64,000 bases of DNA from JAXMHN01 sp964578605. GTDB lineage: Bacteria; Verrucomicrobiota; Verrucomicrobiia; Limisphaerales; SIBE01. The position numbers were made by a program, and so were the translations under genes. A model generated the notes under the pieces. That model made no database searches. It had not been told where the DNA came from and saw only the letters and a list, made by a program, of their open reading frames with translations. Below are positions 36,501 to 44,888 of the stretch, piece by piece. Location: the NCBI GenBank assembly GCA_964578605.1, contig CAZODO010000007.1, positions 26,850 through 90,849 of the forward strand, read 5' to 3'. The number at the start of each line of letters is the position of its first letter. The stretch's first letter is position 1.

Positions 36501-37946
36501 ATGCCAGAGGTCCCTTCAACCGCAATTTCGAGCCCGGGCGTTGACGAAGTCCTGGCCACAGCACAGCGCCTTCGCCAGCGCATTGTGGGCGACCTGCATG
36601 AGCACCTGGTCGAAGCCATCTATGCCGATGCGGCCCGCATTGCCGCCCGATCTGTCAGCCGCCCTGACGGCAAGGCCCGGCCCACCCTGGATCGCACCCT
36701 TGACCAGATCGTCACCAGCCGGATCTGGGGGTTTCCGCTGATGCTGCTGCTGTTTACGTTGATGTTCTGGATTACCATCAGTGGCGCCAATGTGCCGTCC
36801 GGGTTGCTGGCGGCTCTGCTGGTGGACCAAGGTGCTCCGCTATTGCGTGATGCCACGGTCAGCGTCGGGATGCCCTGGTGGTTGCGGGGCCTGCTGGTCG
36901 ATGGCGTCTACCTGGCCACAGCGTGGGTCATTAGCGTCATGCTGCCGCCCATGGCGATCTTCTTCCCGTTGTTCACGCTCCTGGAGGATTTTGGATACCT
37001 GCCGCGGGTGGCGTTCAATTTGGACCGCCTCTTCAAGCGCGCGGGTGCGCACGGCAAGCAAGCCATGAGCACCATGATGGGGTTCGGCTGCAACGCGGCT
37101 GGGGTGGTGGCGACTCGCATTATCGACAGTCCGCGCGAGCGCCTGATCGCGATTCTCACGAACAACTTCGCCCTCTGCAACGGCCGGTGGCCAACCCAGT
37201 TCCTGATCGCGGCGCTTTTCATTGGGAGCCTGGTTCCCGCGCATTTGGCCGGGTTCGTTTCCGCGGCGGCGGTGACGGGGGTTGCGGCGTTGGGCGTGTT
37301 CCTTACGTTCATCACCGCCTGGGGCCTTTCGCGCACGGTGCTCAAAGGTGAAGTGTCCACCTTCAGCCTGGAACTTCCACCTTACCGGCCCCCTCGGATC
37401 TTGCGCACCCTTTACACCTCCTTGATCGACCGGACGCTTTTCGTCCTTTGGCGGGCGGTGGTGTTTGCACTTCCGGCGGGCGCCTTGATCTGGCTGAGCG
37501 CGAACGTGCGGGTGGGCGGCCTTAGCCTGGCCGAGCATCTGATCGGTTTCCTCGACCCGCTGGGGGTTCTGATCGGCCTGAACGGGGTGATCCTCCTCGC
37601 CTACATCGTCGCGATTCCCGCGAACGAGATCATAATTCCCACCATTCTGATGCTCACCGTGCTGGTCACCGGGGCCACCGAAATGGGGCAGGGGACGGGC
37701 GTCCTATTCGAGTTGGATTCCCAGAGCAGTTTGAAGGCGCTGCTGGAAGCCGGGGGGTGGACCACGCTGACCGCGATCAATCTCATGCTCTTTAGCCTGC
37801 TGCACAATCCTTGCAGCACGACGATCTACACGATCTACAAAGAAACCGGCAGCGGCAAATATACGGCGTTGGCCGCCTTACTGCCCTTGAGCATGGGGTT
37901 CATCGTGACGTTTGTCGTTGCCACCCTCTGGCGGTGGGTGAGTTGA
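36501..37946 (+). CDS. feoB: FeoB membrane permease domain, separate polypeptide
   Basis: 481 residues. The start is a helical segment continuing the G-domain linker, then two Gate domains: FPLMLLLFTLMFWITISGA, MLPPMAIFFPLFTLLEDFGY, the signature MSTMMGFGCNAAGVVATRII (metal-conducting Cys in GFGCN), CNGRWPTQFLIAAL, then the second Gate around ILLAYIVAIPANEIIIPT and the final LLHNPCSTTIYTIYKETGS with its conserved Cys. It imports Fe2+ across the inner membrane together with the G-domain subunit and FeoA. Ribosome site CAGGAG, 12 bases after the previous stop. Splitting of FeoB into two genes is known in some lineages but unusual. Confidence 0.93.
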   Translation: MPEVPSTAISSPGVDEVLATAQRLRQRIVGDLHEHLVEAIYADAARIAARSVSRPDGKARPTLDRTLDQIVTSRIWGFPLMLLLFTLMFWITISGANVPSGLLAALLVDQGAPLLRDATVSVGMPWWLRGLLVDGVYLATAWVISVMLPPMAIFFPLFTLLEDFGYLPRVAFNLDRLFKRAGAHGKQAMSTMMGFGCNAAGVVATRIIDSPRERLIAILTNNFALCNGRWPTQFLIAALFIGSLVPAHLAGFVSAAAVTGVAALGVFLTFITAWGLSRTVLKGEVSTFSLELPPYRPPRILRTLYTSLIDRTLFVLWRAVVFALPAGALIWLSANVRVGGLSLAEHLIGFLDPLGVLIGLNGVILLAYIVAIPANEIIIPTILMLTVLVTGATEMGQGTGVLFELDSQSSLKALLEAGGWTTLTAINLMLFSLLHNPCSTTIYTIYKETGSGKYTALAALLPLSMGFIVTFVVATLWRWVS

Positions 37947-37996
37947 CCGGGAGAAGCAGGGGGCGGGGGCTGGGAGTGTAATACAAATGTTATAAC

Positions 37997-38014
37997 AACG
38001 CTCAGAAAAGCGTT
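37997..38014 (+). terminator. Weak hairpin after the feo operon
   Basis: AACGCT (37997-38002) and AGCGTT (38009-38014) with a 6-base loop, 50 bases past the stop. No T-run, so a terminator role is tentative. The rest of the gap to 38167 shows nothing clear. Confidence 0.3.
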
Positions 38015-38167
38015 CCTTCCGCACGTAAGTAGCTCCTTTTCAATGGAATGTGTCTGCTGACAATTGGCTCCGTCTTTCCGGTCGGCGCCGCTTTGATGGC
38101 CCCTGGACGGAGAGGTTTGGCAAACACTCTGTTTCCATTCGCTTCCCGTTCGATCTAGATTCCCGCC

Positions 38168-41101
38168 ATGCACAACGCGGGTTGGAGAGAGGCCCTTGAG
38201 AACTGCGCTGATCCTCAACGCGCTGAAGAGTCTTACGAACGCCTTATAGCCGGTGAGGCTACGCTGATCCTGCAGCATGCGGGCGCCGAACAAGGGCGAG
38301 TCCTGGCGTGTCTCTTGTCCGGTTCCCAAGCCCTGAGCGAGTTGCTGGTGGCCCACCCGGACTGGCTCGCGTCCTTGATGGTCCCAGGCGCGCTGGCCGA
38401 ACCGCACTGGACAGACCGCCTGGAACAGGATCTCCATGGTCGCGTCGGACCCCTGCCCGAGGCGCAGGATTACGGTCGCGCCTTCGCCGAGTTGCGCGAG
38501 TTCAAGCAGCGCGAAATGCTCCGGATCGCGGCGCGCGACTTGGCTCGTTTTGGCGACGTGGCGGAAATCACGCGTGAGATCTCGTGTGTGGCCGACGTCT
38601 GCCTTGCTGCTGCCTGTCAACTCTGCTGGCGCCAGCTTTCACAGCGTCTTGGCAACCCGTTCCACCAGGACGCCGACGGACAATGGCAACCGACCGAATT
38701 CAGCGTTATCGGCCTGGGGAAGCTCGGCGGGATGGAGCTGAATTACAGTTCGGACGTCGATGTGGTTCTGGTTTACAGCGAGGAAGGGTTCACCTTCAAG
38801 GAGCAGCCTCCGTCCCAGGGCACCACCGGCCGGGGTTTGAGCAACCACCAGTTTTTTGTGCGCGTGGCCGAGGCCTTGATCGCGGAGGTTACCCGCTTGG
38901 CCCCGGAAGGCACCCTTTTCCGAATGGATCTCCGGTTGCGCCCGGAAGGCAAAGCAGGGCCGCTGGTCCGTTCGATCACAAGCTACGAAAACTACTACGC
39001 CCAGTGGGGCCAGACCTGGGAGCGCATGATGTTGATCAAAGCGCGGCCGGTTGCCGGGAATGCTGCTTTAGGGGCGGAGTTCCTTGAGATGATCCAGCCC
39101 TTCCGCTATCCGCGATCGCTTCACCAACGTGTCTTTCAGGAAATTACCGCGATCAAAAACCGCATCGAGAAGGAGGTGGTCAGGTCCGGCGAGATCGATC
39201 GGAACGTGAAGCTGGGGCGGGGCGGCATTCGCGAGATCGAGTTTGTCGTCCAGACCCTTCAATTGCTCCACGGCGGGCGCAACCCGTTCCTGCAGGACCC
39301 CCAAACCCTTTCAGCGTTGGAGAAACTCGCCCGCTACGAACTTGTTTCACCCGAGGAAGCGCAATCGCTCACCCGGGCGTACTGCTGGCTGCGCGACGTG
39401 GAGCATCGGCTCCAGATGGAAAACAATCTCCAAACGCACACCATTCCGGTCTCGCGGCGCGCGCGGCAGCGGCTTGCCGCGCTGATGGGGTGCTCATCGA
39501 TCGCGCAGTTCGAGGAGACCCACGAGGTTCACACGCGCATGGTTCGGCGGACGTACGACCGGCTCTTGAAAGCCGATGAACCGGCTGCCGAGCCCGCGCT
39601 GCCGGACTTCGATACGGGCCGGGCGCAATGGCTGCGCTTGTTGGAAGACGCGTCGTTTCGCGACCCGGAGAAAGCCCGCAATTTAATCCGCGAGTTTGTG
39701 CACGGGCCCGGGTACGTGCACGTCTCACCCCGGACGGTTGAGCTTGCAGGGCGGCTGGTTCCCAAGCTCTTGGCCTTCTGCCCAACTCAGCGGCTGAGGG
39801 CATCGCACGACCCCTTCCCCGTCCCGGTGCTTTCGGATCCAGACCGTGTTCTGGCGCGGTTGGACAGCTTCATCAGCGCTTACGGCGCGCGAGCCACGCT
39901 TTACGAGCTCTGGACGAATAATCCGGCGCTGTTCGGCTTGCTGCTGTTCCTGTTTGACCGGTCCGAGTTTCTTGCCGAAGTGGCGATTCGCACGCCGGAT
40001 CTGGTCGATGAATTGGAGCTAAGCGGGCGGCTCCGTCGTGCCAAAACAGCCGAGGAAACCCTTCGGGATTTGCGCCATGGGCTCGGGGACACCGATCAGC
40101 GTCTTTGGCTGCGGCGTTATCACCAGGCCGAACTCATGCGAATTGGGCTTCGGGACATTCTCGGGCTGGCTGATTTTGAGCAGAACCTTGTGGAGCTCTC
40201 GGCATTGGCCGATGCCTGCCTGGCCTACGCGCTGGAAGCCGTCCTGCGCAAACATCATTTCAAGAAATCCCCGCTGGCCATCCTTGGTCTGGGGAAACTT
40301 GGCGGAGCCGAACTCACTTACGGCTCCGACCTGGACATCATGTTCGTCGCCAGCAAAACCAAGGATCTGCATGCTCTCCAGCGCCTGGCCGCCGAGGTCA
40401 TGGACATGCTCTCGAGCCCGACGGAATTAGGGGTCGCGTTTCAAACCGATGCGCGCTTGCGACCCGACGGCGAGAAGGGGCTCCTGGTCAATACCCTCGG
40501 TGCTTACGAAGACTACTACCGGAACCGAGCCCAGCTCTGGGAAATCCAGGCCCTGACCCGCACCCGCCCCATCGCCGGCAACCTCCAGATCGGTGCCGAT
40601 TTCCAGGAACTCGCTGCCCATCTTACGGACTTCTCCCATCCGCGCGCGCGGATTGCCTCTTATTCGCCGAATTGGCTCAGAGAGATCGCCCGGATGCGCC
40701 AGCGAATCGAAAAGGAACGTACCCCCGCCGGCAAACAGCACCTGGCTATTAAGACGGGGGCGGGCGGGTTGATCGACGCCGAATTCATCGCGCAGGCGCT
40801 CTGTCTCGCAAACGGATGGCATGAGGCGAATACGCTCCGGACCCTGCTCTTGGCGCGACAAAAGCGAGCGTTGCCCAAATCCAGTGCGGATGTGTTAATC
40901 GACAACTACCGCCCCTTGCGCCGGGTTGAAGGCATTTTGCGCCGCTGGAGCTATGTGGGTGAAACGGTCCTGCCGGATGATCCAGCCCCCCTGTACCGAG
41001 TGGCCGTTCGATGTGGATTCACAAATGCAGATGCTCTCATGGCAGCAATCGGGAGTTACCGCGAAGGCATCCGGCTCGTCTACCGGCAAGTGATGGAGTG
41101 A
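38168..41101 (+). CDS. glnE: Bifunctional glutamine synthetase adenylyltransferase/removase
   Basis: 977 residues, full length. It controls glutamine synthetase by adding or removing AMP in response to PII/glutamine. Two nucleotidyltransferase domains are plain: the N-terminal deadenylylase with GLGKLGGMELNYSSDVDVVL (about 179-198) and the C-terminal adenylylase with GLGKLGGAELTYGSDLDIMF (about 709-728), both with the conserved G-S-D-x-D. The GlnD PII-uridylyltransferase-type helical regions follow each: LGRGGIREIEFVVQTLQLLH and KTGAGGLIDAEFIAQALCLA, the latter with expected signature residues. Single gene; no glnA or glnB is near. Confidence 0.97.
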   Translation: MHNAGWREALENCADPQRAEESYERLIAGEATLILQHAGAEQGRVLACLLSGSQALSELLVAHPDWLASLMVPGALAEPHWTDRLEQDLHGRVGPLPEAQDYGRAFAELREFKQREMLRIAARDLARFGDVAEITREISCVADVCLAAACQLCWRQLSQRLGNPFHQDADGQWQPTEFSVIGLGKLGGMELNYSSDVDVVLVYSEEGFTFKEQPPSQGTTGRGLSNHQFFVRVAEALIAEVTRLAPEGTLFRMDLRLRPEGKAGPLVRSITSYENYYAQWGQTWERMMLIKARPVAGNAALGAEFLEMIQPFRYPRSLHQRVFQEITAIKNRIEKEVVRSGEIDRNVKLGRGGIREIEFVVQTLQLLHGGRNPFLQDPQTLSALEKLARYELVSPEEAQSLTRAYCWLRDVEHRLQMENNLQTHTIPVSRRARQRLAALMGCSSIAQFEETHEVHTRMVRRTYDRLLKADEPAAEPALPDFDTGRAQWLRLLEDASFRDPEKARNLIREFVHGPGYVHVSPRTVELAGRLVPKLLAFCPTQRLRASHDPFPVPVLSDPDRVLARLDSFISAYGARATLYELWTNNPALFGLLLFLFDRSEFLAEVAIRTPDLVDELELSGRLRRAKTAEETLRDLRHGLGDTDQRLWLRRYHQAELMRIGLRDILGLADFEQNLVELSALADACLAYALEAVLRKHHFKKSPLAILGLGKLGGAELTYGSDLDIMFVASKTKDLHALQRLAAEVMDMLSSPTELGVAFQTDARLRPDGEKGLLVNTLGAYEDYYRNRAQLWEIQALTRTRPIAGNLQIGADFQELAAHLTDFSHPRARIASYSPNWLREIARMRQRIEKERTPAGKQHLAIKTGAGGLIDAEFIAQALCLANGWHEANTLRTLLLARQKRALPKSSADVLIDNYRPLRRVEGILRRWSYVGETVLPDDPAPLYRVAVRCGFTNADALMAAIGSYREGIRLVYRQVME

Positions 41102-41111
41102 TCCCGGACAG

Positions 41112-41459
41112 TCAGCGTCGCGGAGCCGGCGTTTTGGGGGCCCTTGCGCTCTGCAACTTTGCCCGAAGCTGTTCGTTTTCCTGCCGCAACTGGGGCAAAG
41201 CGTCGACCTGTTCACGAAGCCGGGCTTGTTCTTCGTTCTCCCGGCGCAAGCGCGGGAGTTCTTTATTCTCGGCGCGAAGGCGCTGCAGTTCCCGGTTTTC
41301 GAGACGAAGCTGCTCCAGTTCCTCGGCGCCCTGGACAGCAGCCGCGGATGGGGCTGGTTGAGAACCGCACCCAGGAGAGAGGGTCAATACAAGGCACAAG
41401 CCGGCCACGCTGCCCACGGCGCGCACCCCATGCTTTAGAGTCAGGACGCAGGATGTCAT
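41112..41459 (-). CDS. Small lipoprotein with a 10-residue coiled-coil repeat
   Basis: 115 residues from ATG 41459. The N-terminus (VAGLCLVLTLSPGC) is a signal peptide with lipobox LSPGC, so it is likely lipidated. The mature part is a repeat of about 10 residues: LRLENRELQR, LRAENKELPR, LRRENEEQAR, LREQVDALPQ, LRQENEQLRA, a regular amphipathic coil of leucine-arginine-glutamate type, and ends in a proline/lysine tail. This is an envelope tether or scaffold in appearance; no family is recognised. A longer upstream frame exists but lacks a signal. It is convergent with glnE and divergent from the 42061 gene; phased array element 2 lies 160 bases upstream. Confidence 0.75.
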   Translation of the reverse strand: MTSCVLTLKHGVRAVGSVAGLCLVLTLSPGCGSQPAPSAAAVQGAEELEQLRLENRELQRLRAENKELPRLRRENEEQARLREQVDALPQLRQENEQLRAKLQSARAPKTPAPRR

Positions 41460-41618
41460 AAGGTCTGCAAGACGAAAGTAGGGTATTCTGAGGGGGTGGC
41501 GCAATCCTCGATTGGAAATCAAGCGACGGCTCCGGCGGGCGTTCCTGGGGCTTTTCGCTTCCGCGATCGTTGCCTCAGGAAGCGGGAGTCTCTTCATCCT
41601 ATGTTGCGCCCCTTGCCC

Positions 41619-41707
41619 CGGTCGTCACACGGTCGGAACTCGGTGATCACCCGGTTGTGACCGAGTGACGACCGTGTCGCGACCGAGTGACGACCGTGTT
41701 TAGTCCG
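41619..41707. repeat. 11-bp-phased inverted array (element 2), 89 bp
   Basis: Units of 11 bases from 41620: GGTCGTCACAC, GGTCGGAACTC, GGTGATCACCC, GGTTGTGACCG, AGTGACGACCG, TGTCGCGACCG, AGTGACGACCG, TGTTTAGTCCG. Bases 41619-41674 form a 56-base palindrome centred at 41646/41647: 23 of 28 positions pair by Watson-Crick and two by G-T. CGGTCGTCAC (41619-41628) can pair with either GTGACGACCG copy (41665-41674 or 41687-41696), so alternative hairpins exist. The remaining gap to 42060 holds a possible sigma-54 site and no gene. Confidence 0.88.
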
Positions 41708-41897
41708 GGAGGGCCCAAGTGAAAGCCATAGGGCGAGGGTGTCCAAGAGCGCGATTGTGGCGTATTCCCCAGGTCACCATGCCAGGACCCCCGGGCATCG
41801 GGGATATTTTCCCATGGCGCACCCCTTTTTGGCAGTCATGAGAAGCCTAATCGGCTCCACACGCACTAAAAACCACGTTCTCACGCGGAAATTCGCA

Positions 41898-41914
41898 TTG
41901 GCACGCAGCGTGCA
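41898..41914 (+). promoter_or_regulatory. Possible sigma-54 (-24/-12) promoter
   Basis: TTGGCACGCAGCGTGCA keeps GG and GC ten bases apart, as the -24/-12 consensus requires, with TGGCACG intact; the -12 box is GTGCA rather than TTGCA. It lies about 147 bases before the ATG at 42061. Chance matches of this quality are not rare in GC-rich DNA and no activator site is evident. Confidence 0.3.
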
Positions 41915-42060
41915 GAAGGCTTCGTGTCGGCATCAAAGGCAAGTGGCTGGGGCCGTTTTTAGTCCAAGGGAGTTCTGTCTTGGTTCCGTCGCCAGCAGTG
42001 AATTGCTGGCGGGATATCGGCGGACGAGTGCGATGCCCAGCAAACCAAACACTCAGAAGT

Positions 42061-42543
42061 ATGAAGATCTGCAAACACTTCGCCCTCCTGGCCTTTCTAA
42101 CTCTCTTCGCCGTGGGGCAGGAGTTCGCTGCGGCGAATGGCAATGGTAACGGCAACGGCAAAGGGAATAGCAACGGCAAGAATGATAGCGTTGAGTTCAT
42201 CTTTTCCTCCGTTCCCGCGCTCGAGTTGCCGGGCAAGGCGGTGCAATTGATCGACGAAGCCAAACCGAAGGACCGTGAGTCTGTCGCTCTGCAGATCATC
42301 CGCTACGTGGCGGACGCACGCCAGGCCAGCGTCGTCCCGGTCGTCAGTTCGTTGACCGCCCGGTTGGGAAACTCGCGAAGGCACCATCCGGGGCAACCGA
42401 CCCAAAGACCCTCCCGGTCACGTGCGCGATCCTTTTCCGGGACGCGATACGAAAGGGCGCCATTACGGAGCTCCCTGATAATCGCACCGAGCCCGGACGG
42501 ACGGACTGCCAACCCAGAGGCCATCAAGGCGCTGCCGTTCTGA
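42061..42543 (+). CDS. Small secreted protein, possibly frameshifted
   Basis: 160 residues from ATG 42061 with a signal peptide (MKICKHFALLAFLTLFAVG) and a glycine/asparagine stretch NGNGNGNGKGNSNGKND. The next 60 residues (ALELPGKAVQLIDEAKP, then VALQIIRYVADARQASVVPV) resemble an alpha-helical repeat found in secreted verrucomicrobial proteins. After about residue 105 the reading frame turns arginine/serine rich and unnatural, while another frame reads EGTIRGNRPKDPPGHVRDPF and ends at a TGA (42476-42478), a more plausible C-terminus. A one-base frameshift or sequencing error near 42360-42380 would join the two. No function is recognised. Confidence 0.5.
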   Translation: MKICKHFALLAFLTLFAVGQEFAAANGNGNGNGKGNSNGKNDSVEFIFSSVPALELPGKAVQLIDEAKPKDRESVALQIIRYVADARQASVVPVVSSLTARLGNSRRHHPGQPTQRPSRSRARSFSGTRYERAPLRSSLIIAPSPDGRTANPEAIKALPF

Positions 42544-42595
42544 CTGCTCCCCGGCAGCGCCTTGCGGTTTTCTGCGCTTCTGGTAGAGCCCTCCT

Positions 42596-43432
42596 ATGCC
42601 GGAGCTTGCAGAAGTCGAGTTCTTTCGGAAACAATGGCAATGCGGCGCGGGGGACCGGGTTCTGCGCGTGGTGGCGCATTCCGGGAAACGTGTTTTTCGG
42701 CGAGCGTCGATCGACGAACTCATCGCCCTCCTTCCGGGAGCAAGACTGACCTCTTCCGAAGCGAACGGGAAACAGCTGCTCTTTCGGTTCTCGAAAGATC
42801 TCTGGCTTGGCCTGCACCTTGGAATGACGGGCAAGCTGTCGGCTGCCGGCCCCGATTTCCGCCCCGGCCCGCATGATCATCTCGCCCTTTTTCAGGCGAA
42901 GCGCGCCTTGGTATTCACCGATCCGCGACTGTTCGGTTGCGTCCGCTTCGCCAAGGCGGCCGCGCCGCCCGACTGGTGGGCCAGACTTCCCCCGCCGGTG
43001 AATTCCGCCCAGTTCAACCCCGGCCGGGTGAACGCCTTTTTGCTGCGGCACCGAAGGTTGCCGATCAAACCCGCCCTGTTGCTGCAGTCGGGTTTCCCCG
43101 GCGTTGGAAACTGGATGGCGGATGAGATCCTGTGGCGCGCGCGGATTCACCCGCTCACGCCCAGCGGGACTCTCACAGACCTGCAACGGCGGGCTCTCTG
43201 GACCAGCTTGCGGTTTGTGTCTCGCCAGGCGCTGCGCAGCATCGGGGAAACCTACGCGGACCCTCCGCGCGGGTGGCTCTTCCGCGAGCGATGGGATGGG
43301 GGAGGGAAATGCCCCAAACACCGCGTGCCGTTGGAGAGGCAGTCCGTTCGCGGCCGAACGACGGCATGGTGTCCGGTTTGCCAGGTTCCCCCGGTCGGCC
43401 GACCGCGGCTTATGGGCTCCCGTCGTGTTTGA
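42596..43432 (+). CDS. Fpg/Nei family DNA glycosylase/AP lyase
   Basis: 278 residues. It removes oxidised bases and cuts the AP site. The N-terminal MPELAEVE carries the catalytic Pro2 and Glu3 (after Met removal), LGLHLGMTGKL is the family core, the H2TH block is QSGFPGVGNWMADEILWRARIHP-like near residues 160-185, and the C-terminal zinc finger is CPKH...TTAWCPVCQ with the conserved R in RGRTT. MPELAEVE and a C-x2-H first half differ slightly from typical MutM (C-x2-C); the family member (Fpg or Nei) cannot be settled. The gene is convergent with, and overlaps, the glgB fragment by 23 bases. Confidence 0.9.
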   Translation: MPELAEVEFFRKQWQCGAGDRVLRVVAHSGKRVFRRASIDELIALLPGARLTSSEANGKQLLFRFSKDLWLGLHLGMTGKLSAAGPDFRPGPHDHLALFQAKRALVFTDPRLFGCVRFAKAAAPPDWWARLPPPVNSAQFNPGRVNAFLLRHRRLPIKPALLLQSGFPGVGNWMADEILWRARIHPLTPSGTLTDLQRRALWTSLRFVSRQALRSIGETYADPPRGWLFRERWDGGGKCPKHRVPLERQSVRGRTTAWCPVCQVPPVGRPRLMGSRRV

Positions 43433-43748
43433 AGCAGACCATGGCCAAAGGAGGGAGAGTCAACAGCATTGAATGGGAATGGCCATGGCCTTGGAACGGG
43501 ATCGCATCCACACCGCCGAAATTGCCTTGACCGCTGCCCCCGAAATGAATGGCGTCGCTATTCAGAAGCTCGCGCCAGCGCCCGTCGGCCGGAACCCCGA
43601 TACGGTAATTGCGGCGCATCACGGGCGTGAAGCTGCACACGATGGCCAGCACATCACGCGTGGCAGTCCCTTCGCTGAACAGATGCAGATCATCGCGGCT
43701 CAGAAAAGCAGCGGCTGCCGCGCTCGCCACTTCCAGGACCTCCACCAT
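43410..43748 (-). pseudogene. glgB: Glycogen branching enzyme (glgB) C-terminal fragment
   Basis: 112 codons matching only the C-terminal beta domain of 1,4-alpha-glucan branching enzyme: VCSFTPVMRRNYRIGVPADG, WRELLNSDAIHFGGSGQGN and SMLLTLPPLAMVCFK are hallmark GlgB end sequences. The TIM-barrel catalytic domain that should precede them is absent, and an unrelated gene sits upstream. It ends inside the 3' end of the Fpg/Nei gene. Best read as a decayed remnant left by deletion or rearrangement. Confidence 0.82.
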
Positions 43749-43874
43749 GGCCTACTGTGACGCACTTCGCGATGCTGGCAAGAAGACGCCCCGTTCAGGT
43801 TCGGCTCGGAGGCGCCAGACCGGCCTTTGTGAGTCGAACGGTTGGGGGGGGGCGACCGTTCCGTCGCGGCCGTT

Positions 43875-44324
43875 TCAGGTGGTCTGCCTGCGAGCCTCGG
43901 CTTGACGGCGCCGCCTTGCCTTCGCTTCGGCGACGAAGAGCGACCGTGCCAAGCGTTGGATCCGCTTGCCTGAAACCCGGATCCGACAGTGTTTTCGCAA
44001 CCAGTTCCGGTCCCGAACGTTCCGGCCGTAGAACCGATTCAGCTCCGTCAAGACCTCGGCGCGGGAACTGGTGCTGGCCAGGTCGCGAATGAACCCGGCA
44101 TCCTCCCTGAAAAACTCAGGGACACACCAAGCGACGATCCGGGCAAAAGGGCGCGCATGGCGATAGAGGCTCTTCGTGAAGAGCTGGGATTCAAATTCGG
44201 TAACTGGGCATTGGTAACGCTCGCAGAAGAGGGATTGGAAACTCCTCCTCTGAACTGCTGCAGACGGGGGGGCAGGCATGGAAGTGGAACTGCCACCGGT
44301 CGGAGCACTGTCAATTGCGCGCAT
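43875..44324 (-). CDS. Hypothetical protein
   Basis: 149 residues, basic C-terminus. After a variable N-terminus comes FQSLFCERYQCPVTEFESQL, then helices around AWCVPEFFREDAGFIRDLAS, and CRIRVSGKRIQRLARSLF. I recall proteins of this build as uncharacterised in Verrucomicrobia but assign no function. The last 25 residues are Arg/Ala-rich, suggesting nucleic-acid contact. The start could also be an internal ATG at 44276. It lies between the glgB remnant and two small unknown genes; the 44325-44598 gap shows no further gene. Confidence 0.6.
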   Translation of the reverse strand: MRAIDSAPTGGSSTSMPAPPSAAVQRRSFQSLFCERYQCPVTEFESQLFTKSLYRHARPFARIVAWCVPEFFREDAGFIRDLASTSSRAEVLTELNRFYGRNVRDRNWLRKHCRIRVSGKRIQRLARSLFVAEAKARRRRQAEARRQTT

Positions 44325-44598
44325 GGGTCGTTCTCTGATCGTGACGGAGCGGCGTCAGCACGACGTTCCGTGCCGCTTCCCGGATTAGAAGCGTGGCACG
44401 TCTTGCCCGCCGGCACCAGCCCCGGTATTGCCCAGAATTAAGCATTTTTTGCGCCGAACCAGGAGGAGTCGGGGATTCCCTGAGCGTCCTGACAGGGATG
44501 AACCGGCTGAACAAACCATGCTTCCGCCTGATACCGTCGCCTGCCGGTTTCGGGTCTGATTGACGGGCAAAGCGAAAAGGCGGGCGCAACGAAAGCTT

Positions 44599-44820
44599 AT
44601 GGCACGAAAACTCGACAGCGGATCTGAACTGGGTCGTTCGGCGCATGCTGCGCGGTTGCGGATCATGGACTGGGACGAGGGGGCGCCCCAGACGAACGGC
44701 TGGTTTGGGGTGGAAATCACCTACCGGCAGCACCGAGGTGAGTTCGATTGGGAGGACACGCGATCTTCCCTCCGACAGTTTGTGGATCTGCCGGACCTCG
44801 ACCCAAAGCGCAAGCTTTGA
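44599..44820 (+). CDS. Small hypothetical protein
   Basis: 73 residues from ATG 44599; an earlier start at 44560 is possible. Acidic second half (GEFDWEDTRSSLRQFVDLPD), no membrane segment or known motif. No clear ribosome site. It is followed after 68 bases by another small gene on the same strand. Coding status rests on protein-like composition only. Confidence 0.4.
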   Translation: MARKLDSGSELGRSAHAARLRIMDWDEGAPQTNGWFGVEITYRQHRGEFDWEDTRSSLRQFVDLPDLDPKRKL

Positions 44821-44888
44821 GCAGCGCCGGCCGTTGGGCTGCGCCGCTGCCGGAGGCCTTTCTTGTTTAGCGCACGACTTTCTTCGAG

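Noticed and set aside
35649..37946. FeoB broken by a frameshift
   Set aside because: The second part has its own AGGAG ribosome site and ATG 12 bases after the first stop, and the break falls at a domain boundary, so two genes are more likely.
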